A stretch of 64,000 bases of DNA from Shinisaurus crocodilurus (lineage: Eukaryota > Chordata > Lepidosauria > Squamata > Shinisauridae). The stretch spans positions 762,501-826,500 of the forward strand of contig JAHFWL010001321.1 of NCBI GenBank assembly GCA_021292165.1, given 5' to 3'. Below, one piece after another: positions 20,985-32,044 of this stretch; positions within the stretch are counted from its first letter, which is position 1, and every line of letters begins with the position of its first letter. The notes under the pieces were generated by a model that saw only the letters and a list, made by a program, of their open reading frames with translations, did not search any database and had not been told where the DNA came from. The translations under genes and the position numbers were made by a program.

Positions 20985-21340
20985 CTGGAAAGGGTTAGGG
21001 AAGGGGTTTTGAACTCAGGCCAATGGGCCAAATCCAGCCTGCCTGGAGTTCCCCAGACAGCAACAACCCTTTCCCCTGGACACACACCCTTTCCCCCATC
21101 TGCCAAGCACTAGGTGGTTTCATCACTTTTATGCAGTCCCCCCCCCCCCATTCTAAAAGGTTGAAATGCTTCTACTAAGGCTTTGTAAGAGCTTTAAGTT
21201 AAAATATGCTGGCATTTTTGGTCTTTCTAGAATTTTCGACCTGCCCCATTTTGCCTTTGGCCCTGCCTACCACTGGAATGTGGGCCCTGAGAGCTTCTCT
21301 GAAATTGAATTCTGCCATCAATCTGAAAGAAGTTTGACAT
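20985..21340 (-). repeat. hAT MITE (CAGGGGTG family), antisense
   Basis: Antisense words 'gccaaatccagcctgcctggagttcc...ccctgagagcttctctgaaattgaattc' match the family at 14516. It lies just upstream of gene A's SCAN exon. Confidence 0.6.
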
Positions 21341-21529
21341 TCCCGGATTCGAGGTATCACACATGGATATAACACATTTGCCTGGTGCCCAGCCTGCTAT
21401 CCGATAAGCAGCAGGTAAAAGCAGTTCTATTCCCTCAGGCTTTGGGGAAGATATATATTTGCATTGGCAAATCTGTTTATGGTTTTCTTTTTGGTTTGAG
21501 CCATGGGTTTGGTTTTTGGTGGCTTAGGG

Positions 21530-21590
21530 TGCAATCCTGTGCCCACATACTTGGCAGTTGGCCCCACTGAATTCTGTGGGACTTACATAG
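21530..21590. repeat. AGTAAGCCCC-type palindromic element fragment
   Basis: 'gggtgcaatcctgtgcccacatacttggcagttggccccactgaattctgtgggactta' is part of the family seen at 6953. Confidence 0.4.
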
Positions 21591-22187
21591 AATAGCAGGA
21601 GTAGAGTTGGAAGGGGCCTATAAGGCTATCGAGTCCAATCCCCTGCTCAATGCAGAAATCCAAGTTAAAGTATCCCTGAAAGATGGCTGTCCAGCTGCAC
21701 CTTGGCTGCCTACAGGGTGGGGGAGCCCACGACCTCCCTGGGTCATTGGTTCCATTGGCATATTGCTCTAACAGCCAGGAGATTTTTCCTGATGTTCAGC
21801 CAGAATCTGGCTTCCTGTAACTTGAGCCCATCATTCCGTGTCCTGCATCCTGGGATGGTCAAGAAGAGATCCTGGCCCTCCTCTTTCTGACAACCTTTCA
21901 AGTACTTGAAGAATGCTATCATATCTCCCCTCAGTCTTCTCTTCTGAAGGCTAAACGTGCCCAGTCCCTTCAGTCTCTCCTCATAGGGCTTTGTTTCCAG
22001 ACCCCTGATCATCTTTGTTGCCCTCCTCTGAACCCTTTCCAGTTTGTCTGCATCCTTCTTAAAGTGTGGTGCCCAGAACGGGACACAGTACTCAAGATGA
22101 GGCCTACCCAGTGCTGAGTAGAGGGGAGCTAGTACTCCACACAACTTGGAAGCTATACTTCTATTAATGCAGCCCAAAACAGCACTT
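21590..22187 (-). mobile_element. CR1 LINE 3' fragment, antisense
   Basis: The minus strand encodes '[35 protein letters not shown]' and the rest of the CR1 C-terminus through the 3' end at 'acatagaatagcagg'. It is 5' truncated. Confidence 0.85.
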
Positions 22188-22189
22188 AC

Positions 22190-22412
22190 CTACAATTACA
22201 TTTACATCCCGCCTTTTTTCCTCTTGCAAGGAAAACACAAGGAACTTACAGGATCCTCCTCCTCTCCATTTTGTCCTCACAGCAACCCTGTGAGGGAGGC
22301 TAGGCTGAGAGTCAGTGACTGGCCCAAAGTCACCCAGTGAGCTTCATGGCTGAGTAACTGGATCTCCCCAGTCCTAGCCCAACACTCTCACCACTACCTC
22401 ACACTGGCTCTC
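22190..22412 (-). mobile_element. Sauria-type tRNA SINE, antisense
   Basis: 'catcccgccttttttcctcttgcaagg' (tail), 'ttttgtcctcacagcaaccctgtgaggg' (body) and 'caccactacctcacactgg' (tRNA head) occur in antisense order. Confidence 0.8.
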
Positions 22413-22945
22413 CTTTTATCCAGCAACTGTTTTGCATTTGTTATTTCTATTTTAAAATGTCCTGTTGTATAATGTTTATATATACGTTTTGCTAATTTGC
22501 CTTGAGTGCTAGCTTGCAGAAAGGCGGCAGATAAGTTTTATAAATACAGTAATACCTTGGATTGCAAGCATAATTCGTTCCGGAACCATGCTTGTAATCC
22601 ATAACACTCTTATATCAAAGCGAGTCTCTGGCGGGCGTGAGCAGGGCTGATTTCGGCCCACTACGCCCGTTCGAGGTGAGCGGTTACATCCCTACCTTGT
22701 ATTGCAAGACGTCGCTTGTTTATCAAGTCAAAATTTATTTTAAAAAATTGCTTGTCTTGCAAAATGCTCTGACCGAGTTACTTGCAATCCAAGGTATTAC
22801 TGTAAAGAAAAATATCAAATATTTTAAAACAATTTTCATATTTGATTATATTTTTTAGTCTGCCCAATAGCAAAAGTTATCTGGGCAGATTACGTGATAC
22901 TAAAATATATATTTTTTAAACCCAGTACATGATAAATAAAATAAG
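22413..22945. mobile_element. L2-like 3' end split by a mariner-type MITE
   Basis: 'gttgtataatgtttatatatac...ccttgagtgctagcttgcagaaaggcggcagataag' is an L2-type 3' end. The sequence after the MITE ('cccaatagcaaaagttatctgggcag') recurs at 53266-53292. Confidence 0.5.
22547..22802. mobile_element. mariner-type MITE with TA duplication
   Basis: Terminal inverted repeats CAGTAATACCTTGGATTGCA and TGCAATCCAAGGTATTACTG are flanked by TA on both sides (22545-22546, 22803-22804). 256 bp, non-coding, Tc1/mariner-like by its TA target. Confidence 0.85.
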
Positions 22946-23141
22946 CGTAGGAAATAAAAATACAATATTACATATATAAAAGCAGTTTAAAGGAAAGCAA
23001 CTGAAAATAGATGAGATTGTATGCCTGTGGGTAGAGACTATTTTGTTTTTGATCTCTGTACAGCATTTAGAAAAAAAATACCGGTAGGTGCTTTAAATAA
23101 ATATCACTGGTCATTATATGCTGTTCTGCTCTTGAATTTAC

Positions 23142-23212
23142 AGAGCAATCCTATACATGTCTACTCAGAAGCATCTTGGTAATTGGGTTACAGGATTGCA
23201 GCCCAAGGGTGC
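23142..23212. repeat. AGTAAGCCCC-type palindromic element fragment
   Basis: 'gagcaatcctatacatgtctactcagaag' opposite 'acaggattgcagccc'. Confidence 0.4.
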
Positions 23213-23269
23213 TTCCAGATGAGGCATTTATCTTGCCATTGCATTGTCTCATTCAGGAAAATTTACTGG

Positions 23270-23640
23270 GGGCGGCGGGGGTGGCCCAACGACAACGTCC
23301 TCCACTTGTAACCATCCCTGTGTTTTCCCACCACTGTTTCCACTTTTTCCCTACTGCAAGAAACCTGTCAAGGAAAAGAAGACAGAATTGTGCACACCTT
23401 CTGATTGGTAACGCTGGGAGCTCCCCACCCCACCCTTCTGAAGTGCTCTGAGTCTCCTTGTCCTTGCACTATTTTAATTTTGTTACAAAAGCCGCCTTGG
23501 AGACTGTCAAGAATGCCATTTTCTTTTTGTGTCCTAGCAGTCTGTGAGTTTCCATTTTTCGCAAGGCTGAAACTGCACATAGCAGGAAATTACCTGCGTG
23601 TGTATGTCATCTCAGGATGTCTCTAAGTTCAGAACAGGAC
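23270..23640. repeat. unclassified repeat shared with 61430-61570
   Basis: 'ttttcccaccactgtttccactttttccctactgcaag...gattggtaacgctgggagctcc' matches 'ctttcccaccgctacttctgtcttttctcttgccgtc...aattggtagcactgggagccc' at about 61465-61562. No coding pattern. Confidence 0.4.
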
Positions 23641-23674
23641 CCAGTTAACTGGACTGAGTTATCTCAGCTGCGTT

Positions 23675-23730
23675 CCTCATAGAATCATAGAATAGTAGAG
23701 TTGGAAGGGGCCTATAAGGCCACTGAGTTC
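23675..23730 (-). mobile_element. CR1 3'-end tip, antisense
   Basis: 'catagaatcatagaatagtagagttggaaggggcctataaggccactgag' is the antisense CR1 3' terminus with its ATTCTATGA-type tail. Confidence 0.75.
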
Positions 23731-23945
23731 CTGTGAGAACTCACACCTCTCTCTCCTTTGGGGCCTGGAAAACTGTTCCAGCCAGCCCGTGATTGGCTAA
23801 CAGGGATCACCTTAGAGTTGGCAGGGACTTGAGCATAAAACCAGGGGTGGGGGGCGGATACAGCTGCCCACTGTCTTTGTCTTCGAGCTGCCTTCACTTT
23901 GGACTCCTAAGTATTTCTATCTGGACCCTGTCCTATTTGAAGTCC
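23731..23945. other. unassigned, LTR-like fragment possible
   Basis: It starts 'tgtgagaactcacacc' and has a TATA-like 'cataaaac' near 23834 and 'gtgattggctaac'. No matching end or duplication is found, so it is left unassigned. Confidence 0.25.
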
Positions 23946-24075
23946 TGTGGCTATTTATTTTTATTTATTATATTTATATCCCACCTTTTTTCCTGCAAGG
24001 AACCCAAAGCGGCTTACATAATCCTCCTCCTCCTCTCCATTTTATCCTCACAACAACCCTGTGGGGTAGGTTAAA
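23946..24075 (-). mobile_element. Sauria-type SINE tail fragment, antisense
   Basis: 'atttatatcccaccttttttcctgcaaggaacccaaagcggcttacataatcctcc...caacaaccctgtggggtaggtta' is the 3' half of the SINE. Confidence 0.75.
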
Positions 24076-24639
24076 ATAAAGTAAGGTTCCAGTCCTCACT
24101 AGTTGTGAATAAAGGGCTGAATTAAATAGGAACCTGTCTTTATCTTGAGTCAGAGCCTTGATCCATCTAGCTCAGTATTGTAGACACTGACCGGCAGCTG
24201 CTCTCCACGGTTTCAAGCAGGAATTTTTCCTAACCCTACCTGAAGATGCCAGAAATCAAACCTGGAACCTTCTGCATACAAAACAGAGGCTCTACCACTG
24301 AGTTATTGTCCTTCACCTAAAAATGAAGTAAGGTTCCAGTCCTCGTGGTTCTGAATAAAGGGCTGAATTAAATAGGATGCTCCCTTTATACTGAGTCAAA
24401 CGATGGGTTCGCCTAGCCCAGTATTGCCGACACTGACTGGCAGGGGCTCTCCAGGCTTTCAGGCAGCTTTTCCAGCCCTACCTGGAGATGCCAGGGATCT
24501 TGTGCTGAGACCTTGTGCTGAGCTACGGCCCCTCCCTCAATGTGTCTATCTTTGGCTTTGTGTGTGTGTAGCTTAGCAGTACAGCCACACATCCCTTGGT
24601 GTGCGTGTGTTTTAAAATGAGGCCCTCCTAATCTAATTG

Positions 24640-24690
24640 GTGGCAGCAGCAGCAGCAGCAAGCAGCAGCAGGAGGAGGAGGAGGTGGCGA
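24640..24690. repeat. CAG/AGG trinucleotide repeat
   Basis: 'gcagcagcagcagcagcaagcagcagcaggaggaggaggagg' is an imperfect microsatellite. Confidence 0.9.
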
Positions 24691-24989
24691 GAAGCTACCA
24701 GGGCTACAAAAGCAGGAAAGGATTTTCATGTATGCACTGATGGGGTCTGACCAGTAGAGTCTACCACCTCTTTTGACTGCATGGGTCTGAGCTGGCGGTG
24801 ATTGACCAGGAAGGGGATCTTGGGGTTGTGGCAGACAGCGAAATGAAAATGTCAACCCAGCGTGCAGCAGCTGTGAAGAAGACAAATTCCACAGTGGGGA
24901 TTATTAGGATGGGGACTGACAAACTGCAAATATCACAATACCTGTATAGAAATATATGTGGTGCAATCACACTTGGAATACTGTATATA

Positions 24990-25113
24990 GCAGCCTTCCC
25001 TAACCAGGTGCCCTCCAGATGTGTTGGGACTACAACTCCCAGCATTCCCCCAGCCAGCATGCTGGGAGTTGTAGTCCAAAACATCTGGAAGGTACAAGGT
25101 TGGGGAAGGCTGC
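24990..25113. repeat. hAT-type hairpin element (CAACCTGGTGCC family)
   Basis: Arms 'cagccttccctaaccaggtgccctccagatgtgttgggactacaactcccagcat' and 'atgctgggagttgtagtccaaaacatctggaaggtacaaggttggggaaggctg' are nearly complementary. One of the best-preserved copies here. Confidence 0.85.
25057..25075 (-). promoter_or_regulatory. ZNF143/THAP11-like motif in a hairpin element
   Basis: The minus strand reads ACTACAACTCCCAGCATGC, matching the recalled core of the vertebrate ZNF143/Staf motif (ACTACAxxTCCCAGxATGC). The motif is part of the hairpin arm. Binding is inferred only from sequence likeness. Confidence 0.4.
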
Positions 25114-25734
25114 TGTGCAGTTCTGGTCCCTGCACCTAAAGACCCCTGTCCGAAACCCGAGAGAGCCGCTCCCAGTCAATGTAGGGACTACTAAGCTAGA
25201 CGGATTGATGGTCTGACCCTAGATAAGGCAGTTTTCCTATGGAAAACTATGTCTCTGTCAGTCTATCTATACCCTGTTCATAGGAACATGGGAAGCTGCC
25301 TTCTACTGAGTCAGACCCTTGGTCCATCTAGCCCAGTATTATCAACTGCTGATTAGCAGTGACTCCCTGGGATTTCAGGCAGGATTTTTTCCTAGCCCTA
25401 ACAGGAGATGGCGGGGATTGAACCTGGGGCCTTCTGAATGCAAAGCATGTGCTCTAGCACACTGAGCTATTGTCATTCACCTAAAACTGAAGTACCGTAA
25501 GTTTCCAGTCCTCATGGTTCTGAATAGAGGGCTGAATTAAATAGGAACATAGGAAGCTGCCTTCTACTGAGTCAGACCCTTGGTCCATCCAACCCAGTAT
25601 TATCTACAATGACTGGTGCTGGCTCCCCAGGGTTTCAGGCAGGATCCCTTCCTAGAGATGCCAGGGAGCGAACCTGGGACCTTCTGCATGCCAAACAGGG
25701 GCTCTTCTGCCAGTGAGCGGCAGCCCCTCCCCTA

Positions 25735-26010
25735 CTTCTTAACCACCCAAATTGTCTTCCTTCCCTATTCCCCTTACATTCTCTCCCACACACACTCACT
25801 CCTCGTCCTTCCCTTGCATGTCCATCTTGCCTCTTTACACACTCACTTACACACACACCCCTTTAACTTACCTCTCTAACCTTCTGCAGCAATGCACAAT
25901 TGGCGGCTTAGTTCTCTGGCAGGAAAAGGAAGGGACGACATTAGCGGGCACACCGCTGCCATGGCTGGGCCTCTCTAGAAACCAACCAGAGCTCTATTGA
26001 TTTAACCCAT
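25735..26010. repeat. unclassified repeat (TCTCTAG...TTAACCC end)
   Basis: The end 'gggcctctctagaaaccaaccagagctctattgatttaaccc' matches 6740-6785 and 41800-41840. No gene is seen. Confidence 0.35.
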
Positions 26011-26119
26011 TCCAGGGCTGTGCATGTCTGGCGGCACGTACAAGAGGGAATGGAATCAAATGGGCCAAAGCAGTCGCCTTGTAAATAGAAACGTAGGAAA
26101 CTCTCTTATGGCGAGGGTT

Positions 26120-26218
26120 AGGTGTTTTGGCCTACAACTCCCATAGGCCTCAGCCAGCATGAGCAATGTTCAGGGATTATGGGAGTTGTAGTGCAAAATG
26201 CCTGGGGGACACCCGGTT
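26120..26218. repeat. hairpin element fragment (CAACCTGGTGCC family)
   Basis: 'ggtgttttggcctacaactcccataggcctcagcc' and 'ttatgggagttgtagtgcaaaatgcctgggggacacccgg' are inverted arms. Confidence 0.65.
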
Positions 26219-26239
26219 GCCCATCCTTGACCCAGTCAC

Positions 26240-26766
26240 ACCATCAGTTGACCTAATTCAGTACTGCCCAGTGGCTCTCTGAGGTTTCAGACAGGGATCT
26301 TTCCCAGCACTACCTGGAGATACTCCTCATCCAAGGCCCTCCTCCAGGTGTCTCCTCCAAGGGAGACTTGGAAGGTGGCAATGAGGGAGAGGGCCTTCTC
26401 AGTGGCAGCCCCCCAATTATGGAATAAACTCCCCAGCGAGGCCCGCCTGACGCCAACATTCTTATCTTTTTCGGTGCCAGGTTAAGACCATCCTCTTCTC
26501 CCAGGCGTTTGGCAGCATATGATAGGTTTTTAATCAGGTCATAGGATATTGTCTGGGTGTGTGTGTGTCTGCTCTCTTTATATGTTTGTAGCGTTTTTAT
26601 ATTATGCATAATACTATATTTTTAAGGTTTTTCAATCTTTGTAAACCACCCAGAGACTTCGGCTATAGGGCGGTATAGAAATGTAATGAATGAAATTAAA
26701 TGAAAAATGCCATGAATTGAATCTGGGATCTTTTGCGTATGAAGCATGGAGCTATTGTCCTTTACC
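26240..26766 (-). mobile_element. second-family tRNA SINE split by an L2 3' end
   Basis: Antisense SINE words stop at 'cactacctggagatac' (26325) and resume at 'tgccatgaattgaatctgggatcttttgcg' (26708). The L2 fragment lies between. Confidence 0.65.
26332..26705 (+). mobile_element. L2-like LINE 3' end nested in a SINE
   Basis: 'gggagagggccttctcagtggcagccccccaattatggaataaactcccc' encodes the 'RAFSVAAPQLWNKLP' pattern. 'gtaaaccacccagagacttcggctatagggcggtatagaaatg' is the L2-type 3' end. Confidence 0.75.
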
Positions 26767-26837
26767 TACAAATAAAGTAAGATTCTAGCACTTGTGGTTC
26801 TGACTAAAAGGTTGAATTACACAAAAACAAAGGAAGG

Positions 26838-27170
26838 GGTCCTGGCTCAGTGGGAGAGCCCCTGCTTTGCATGCAGGTCTCAGGTTTAACCCCCCCCCCC
26901 CCGCACCTCCAGGTAGGGCTGAAAAAAGACCCCTGCCTGAAATTCCTGGAGAGTGGCTGCCAAGCCGTGTTGGGCTAGATGGACCAATGGTCTGAATCAA
27001 TAAAGCAGCTTGCTATAATCTTATGAAACTGCTTTATATCGAGTTAGACCATTGGCCCCTATAGTTCAGTATTGTCACTCTACACACTGTCTAGCATTGG
27101 CTTTCCAGGTTTCGGACAGGGGTCTTTCTGAGAGATGGCAGGCACTGAACCTGGGACATTTTAAGTCAGG
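26838..27170. repeat. two second-family tRNA SINEs, tail to tail
   Basis: A sense copy at 26838-27025 ('gagagcccctgctttgcatgcag...ggctagatggaccaatggtctga') meets an antisense copy at 27022-27168 ('gctttatatcgagttagacc...actgaacctgggaca'). Confidence 0.7.
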
Positions 27171-27171
27171 G

Positions 27172-27410
27172 GTGGACAACTTGTGACCCTCCACAGAAAC
27201 ACTCAAGAACAATGTATTTCAGAAATGGGAAATTTCCAGAAATGGGAAATTAGCAATATCCCCCCCAAAATTAACCCTTTCCTAGCCAGAAGCCATTTTT
27301 AACAAAACTGCCTCCAAACACCAGGTTCTAATATAGACTTCCCCAACCTGATGTACTCCAGATGTGTTGGGCTACAACTCCTATCAGCCCCAGCCAGCAG
27401 ATCCCAACCC
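27172..27410. repeat. hAT-like terminus and hairpin fragment
   Basis: 'tcaggggtggacaacttgtgaccctcc' resembles a hAT end. From 27340, 'cttccccaacctgatgtactccagatgtgttgggctacaactcc' is one arm of the CAACCTGGTGCC hairpin. Confidence 0.45.
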
Positions 27411-27687
27411 CCTCTCCAAAAGGGAAAGCAGGGAGTGTTCTTTTACCAGGGATCTGTGCTAGAAAAACATAGTCTCTGGTAAATAATCACAAAAGGGTGC
27501 TAGTCCCTGAGAGACAAGGGACTAAGACTTTTAAGACTTTTCTCAGCCTCTCTGCACATGGAAGGGGGAGGTGGGGGTAGAGTTAAGTGGGGGCAGAACA
27601 AAATACACTGAATGAACGTAAGCCGACTCCCAGCAGACCCAGTGATGCATCTGGGCTAAAATAAAGGGGGCAAAGAATAAAACGAAC

Positions 27688-30600
27688 ATGGCGGTTGGAG
27701 TCTACTACCGACCACCCAATCAAGGAGAAGACGAGGATGAAACTTTTAAAAAGCAAATTGCCATTGTTTCAAGGAGGCATGATGTGGTAGTAATGGGGGA
27801 CTTCAATTTCCCTGATATCTGTTGGGAGACTTATTCAGCCAAGCATGGCCCCTCCAAGAAATTCCTGAGTTGTGCTGCTGATAACTTCCTCCTACAGAAA
27901 GTGGAGGAAGGAACTAGAGGATCGGCTATCCTTGACCTGATTCTAACCAACAGAGACGAGTTAGTGGATAAAGTGGCAGTTTCGGGAACTCTGGGAGAAA
28001 GTGACCATGTTATACTTGAGTTCTTGATTCTAAGGGGAGCAAAAGCTGAGTGTAGCCAAACACGTATCCTGGATTTTAGGAAAGCCATTTTTAACAAACT
28101 CAGAACAATGATAAGTGAGGTCCCATGGCAAGCAACTCTAATGAGTAAAGGAGCCCAGGATGGCTGGGAGTTTTTAAAAAAGGAAATTTTAAAGGCACAA
28201 TTGCAAACAATTCCCACAAGGAGAAAAGGCAGAGGGCAACAGAAGAAACCAATGTGGCTTCACAATAAACTCAAAGATGACCTGAAAACAAAAAAGGACA
28301 CGTATAGGAAGTGGAAGGAAGGACAGGCTACAAGGGAAGAGTACAGGCAGGTGGCACAGAACTGCAGGAATAGTGTCAGGAAGGCTAAAGCTGAGAATGA
28401 GCTAAGGTTAGCGAGGGATGCTAAAAACAACAAGAAAGCTTTCTTCAGATACGTGCATAGCAAAAGACAGAGGAAATAAATGGTGGATCAACTACGCAAT
28501 GAGGATGGCAAACTGATAACAGAAGACAAGGAAAAGGCAGAAGTGTTCAATTCCTACTTCGGCTCGGCCTTCTCCCAAAAGAGGGTCTATAACCCCCCTG
28601 GCAAACCTGAAGAGCAGATTGAAGGGGCAGGATTGCAGCTTGAGATTGATAGATAAATGGTCAAGGAGCACCTGATTACTCTGAACGAGTTTAAATCTCC
28701 AGGGCCTGACGAGCTGCATCCTAGAGTAATAAAGGAACTGGCAGAAGAACTCTCACAACCACTGTCTATTATCTTTGAGAAATCATGGAGGACAGGTGAA
28801 GTGCCAGATGACTGGAGGAGGGCAAATGTTGTTTCCATCTTCAAAAAGGGCAAGAAGGAGGAACCTGGGAACTATAGGCCAGGTCAGTCTGACATCAATC
28901 CCTGGGAAAATTTTGGAGCAGATTATAAAGAAGACAGTCTGCAAGCACCTTGAAAACAATGCAGTGATTACTACAAGCCAGCATGGATTTGTCAAGAACA
29001 AATCCTGCCAGACTAATCGGATCTCATTTTTTGACCGGGTAACCTCCCTTGTGGACTGTGGGAATGCTGTGGACATCATATACCTGGACTTCAGCAAAGC
29101 TTTCGACAAAGTGCCTCATGATATCCTGATTAGCAAGCTAGCTAAAAGTGGGCTAGATGGAACAACTATCAGGTGGATCCACAATTGGCTACAGAATCGG
29201 ACTCAAAGGGTGCTTATCAATGGTTCCTTCTCAAACTGGGGAGAGGTAACAAGCGGGGTACCACAGGGCCTAGTCCTGGGCCCAGTGCTCTTCAACATTT
29301 TTATTAATGACTTGGATGAGGAGGTGCAGGGAATGCTTATCAAATTTGCAGATGACACAAAGTTGGGTGGAACAGCTAATACTCTGGAAGAAAGAAACAA
29401 CATTCAAGGAGATCTCGATAGGCTGGAGCGCTGGGCCGAAACAACAGCATGAAATTTAATAGGGATAAATGCAAGTGCTGCACCTAGGGAAAGGAAACCA
29501 AATGCAGAGTTACAGAATGGGTGACACTTGGTTCAACAATACCACAAGTGAGAAGGGTGGAACCTTTGTGAAAGGCCAACCTCCATTTAGATCGTTCATG
29601 GGCCAGAGCTTCCCAGTTTTCGATGTTTATATTGCATTTTTTAGATTAGCCTTATGAACATCTTTAAACCTCTTATATTGACCACCGATATTCCGCTTTC
29701 CATCCTTGAGTTGGGAGTAAAGTAACTGCTTTGGGAGACGGCAGTCAGGCATTCGAACAACATGACCGGTCCACTGAAGTTGGCGTTGAAGGATCATTTT
29801 TTCAATGCTAGTAGTCTTTGCTTCTTCCAGTACACTGACATTTGTTCGCCTATCTTCCCAAGTAATTTGCAGGATTTTCCGGAGGCAACGTTGATGAAAC
29901 CTTTCAAGGAGTTGGAAGTGACGTTTATAGATAGTCCATGTTTCGCAGGCATACAATAAAGTTGGTAATACAATGGCTTCATAAACCAGTGTTTTGGTCT
30001 TCTTACAAATATCCCGATCCTCGAACACTCTATGTTTCATTCGGGAAAATGCGGCACTTGCGGAGCTCAGACGATGCTGGATTTCACTGTCGATGTTAGC
30101 TGTAACAGAAAGATAGCTGCCAATAGAGAAATGATCGACATTTTCCAGTATTGTCCCGCCAAGCTGGATAGATGGCATCACCAAAGGATTGGCTTGCACT
30201 TGCTGATGAAGCACTTTGGTTTTTTTGATGTTAAGTGAGAGACCAAGTTTTTCGTATGCTTCTGCAAAAGCATTTAGGATAGTTTGGAGATCATCCTCTG
30301 AATGTGCGGAGACCACATTATCATCAGCATACTGAAGTTCCACAACGGAGGTTGTAAAGGATCTTGGAATTGTGGTAGATCACACACTGAATATGAGCCA
30401 GCAATGCGATGTGGTTGCAAAGAAGGCAAATGCTATTTTGGGCTGCATTAATAGAAGTATTGCTTCCAAATCACGTGAAGTGATAATTCCCCTTTACTCG
30501 GCACTGGTTAGGCCTCATCTTGAGTATTGCGTCCAGTTCTGGGTACCACACTTTCAGAAGGACGTAGACAAACTGGAGAGGGTTCAGAGGAGGGCAACAA

Positions 30601-30950
30601 GGATGATAAAGGGACTGGAAACAAGGCCCTATGAGGAGAGACTGAAAACTGGGCATGTTTAGCCTTCAGAAGAGGAGACTGAGGGGAGATATGATAGCAC
30701 TCTTCCAGTACTTGAAGGGTTGTCACACAGAGGAGGGCCAGAATCTCTTCTCGGTCATCCCAGTTTGCAGGACACAGAATAATGGGCTCAAATTACAGGA
30801 ACCCAGATTCCACCTAAATATCAGGAAAAATTTCCTGACGGTCAGAGCAATAAGACAATGGAACCTACCTAGGGAGGTGGTGAGCTCTCCCACTCTGGAG
30901 GCATTCAAGGTGCGGCTGGACAGTCATCTGTCAGGGATGCTTTGACCTGG
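27688..30950 (+). pseudogene. CR1 ORF2 (endonuclease-reverse transcriptase), disrupted
   Basis: In order: 'GVYYRPPNQGEDEDETFKKQ', 'VVVMGDFNFPDICW' (endonuclease Asp/Asn motif), 'ESDHVILEF' (SDH motif), then 'FKSPGPDELHPRVIKELAEEL', 'NYRP', 'IYLDFSKAFDKVPHD', 'GVPQGLVLGPVLFNIFINDL' and 'KFADDTKLGG' (FADD catalytic pair near 29350). The C-terminal '[15 protein letters not shown]...' follows the RTE insertion. It would encode the CR1 enzyme for target-primed reverse transcription, but several disruptions and the insertion make it inactive. Confidence 0.85.
29557..30356 (-). mobile_element. inverted internal fragment of the RTE-like LINE inside CR1
   Basis: Corresponds, in reverse orientation, to 5317-6118 of the RTE-like copy with only scattered differences. 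It lacks both the 5' part and the 3' tail. The host CR1 word GAAGG is split with AAGG repeated at both sides (29553-29556 and 30357-30360). The minus-strand frame 29627-30343 encodes YADD through 'LQWTGHVVRMPDCRLPKQL', with a short in-frame deletion near 30125. Confidence 0.85.
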
Positions 30951-31029
30951 ATTCCTGCATTGAGCAGGGGGTTGGACTCGATGGCCTTGTAGGCCCCTTC
31001 CAACTCTACTTTTCTATGATTCTATGATG

Positions 31030-31394
31030 TTTCAGCTCAGTTTGTGCTGAGTTGCCCAACTACACAGCAGGCTCAGAAATTGTGGGCCTAGCAGCGGTCA
31101 TGCAACACCCACAACAGGAGGAGCAGTGTCAGGGTGAGGAAACAAAAAACACCCTTGGCGCTTCCAGTTCTACCTTTCTCCTTCTCTTAAGAGCTTTCCT
31201 ACAATCCGCTGTATCTACTTTCGGTTTCGTCACAGAATTGAGATCTAAGCACTACATGAACAGCATTTCCCTTCCTGCTTTTCCACTACATAACCTCTAC
31301 GTGGCACTGTGGTATAGCAGAATAGTGTACATGGGCAAGTGGGGAAAGTGTTTTTTTTCACTTTCACAAATAGTGCCACATTTTCCCTGCTCTA
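31030..31394. other. no gene recognised
   Basis: One 118-codon frame is open here but shows no family pattern and lies between two CR1 pieces. No support for a gene. Confidence 0.5.
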
Positions 31395-31812
31395 AAAAAA
31401 CTTGCTGAAAGTGGTTTAAAAAGAGACTGAAAGAACTGGGCATGTTTAGCCTACAGAAGAGGAGACTGAGGGGAGATATGATAGCACTCTTCCAGTACTT
31501 GAAGGGTTGTCACACAGAGGAGGGCCGGGATCTCTTCTCGATCATCCCAGTTTGCAGGGCACGGAATAATGGGTTCAAGTTACAGGAACCCAGATTCCAC
31601 CTGAATATCAGGAAAAATTTCCTGACTGTTAGAGCAATAAGACAATGGAACCAACTACCTAGGGAGGTGGTGGGCTCTGGAGGCATTCAAGGCGCAGCTG
31701 GACAGCCATCTGTCAGGGATGCTTTGACCTGGATTCCTGCATTGAGCAGGGGGTTGGACTTGATGGCCTTGTAGGCCCCTTCCAACTCTACTTTTCTATG
31801 ATTTCTATGAAG
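31395..31812 (+). mobile_element. CR1 LINE 3' fragment
   Basis: Nearly identical to 30630-31028 ('[29 protein letters not shown]...') and ends 'cttttctatgatttctatga'. 5' truncated. Confidence 0.88.
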
Positions 31813-32044
31813 GGTCACAATGTCCATCTAAAGACCCCATAAACAACCGTGAGTAGGGAATGACAAGTGCACAGTAAATGCCTCATGTAGAAAAGCTCTT
31901 TCTCTCTCTTTCTTTTCATCCTTCTTTCAGGGTTCCTTCCCTCACTTGTTAGCACCAACGCTGCAGTTGAAAGTCCCACTGTAGAAATGCTACTTTGCCA
32001 AAAAATATGTATCTTTCGGCAGGCAAGGAAGCATCTTATGTCAA

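Larger units (their letters stand above)
24790..25140 (+). mobile_element. CR1/L3-like LINE fragment split by a hairpin
   Basis: The frame at 24798-24987 reads 'QEGDLGVVADSEMKMSTQRA...', a diverged CR1 C-terminal segment. After the hairpin (24990-25113) the words 'gtgcagttctggtccctgcac' continue the CR1 'QFW' region. Confidence 0.6.
24076..25730. repeat. cluster of second-family tRNA SINEs with a repeated 60-bp spacer
   Basis: Antisense SINE copies occupy about 24125-24310, 24385-24540, 25270-25470 and 25545-25730; a sense 3' piece lies at 25140-25240. A spacer reading 'aagtaaggttccagtcctc...tgaataaagggctgaattaaatagga' precedes copies at 24076, 24325 and 25489. Shared flanks mean that at least some copies arose by local duplication. 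Confidence 0.65.
27660..31028 (+). mobile_element. CR1 LINE, broken ORF2, with RTE-like insertion
   Basis: Endonuclease sequence begins near 27688, reverse transcriptase follows from 28657, and the 3' end at 30960-31028 has 'gagcagggggttggactcgatggcc' and the tail 'ttctatgattctatga'. ORF2 is broken by a TAA near 28477 (the second copy near 47768 has GAA), by frame changes near 28900 and 29450, and by an 800-bp inverted piece of an RTE-like LINE at 29557-30356. Confidence 0.9.
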
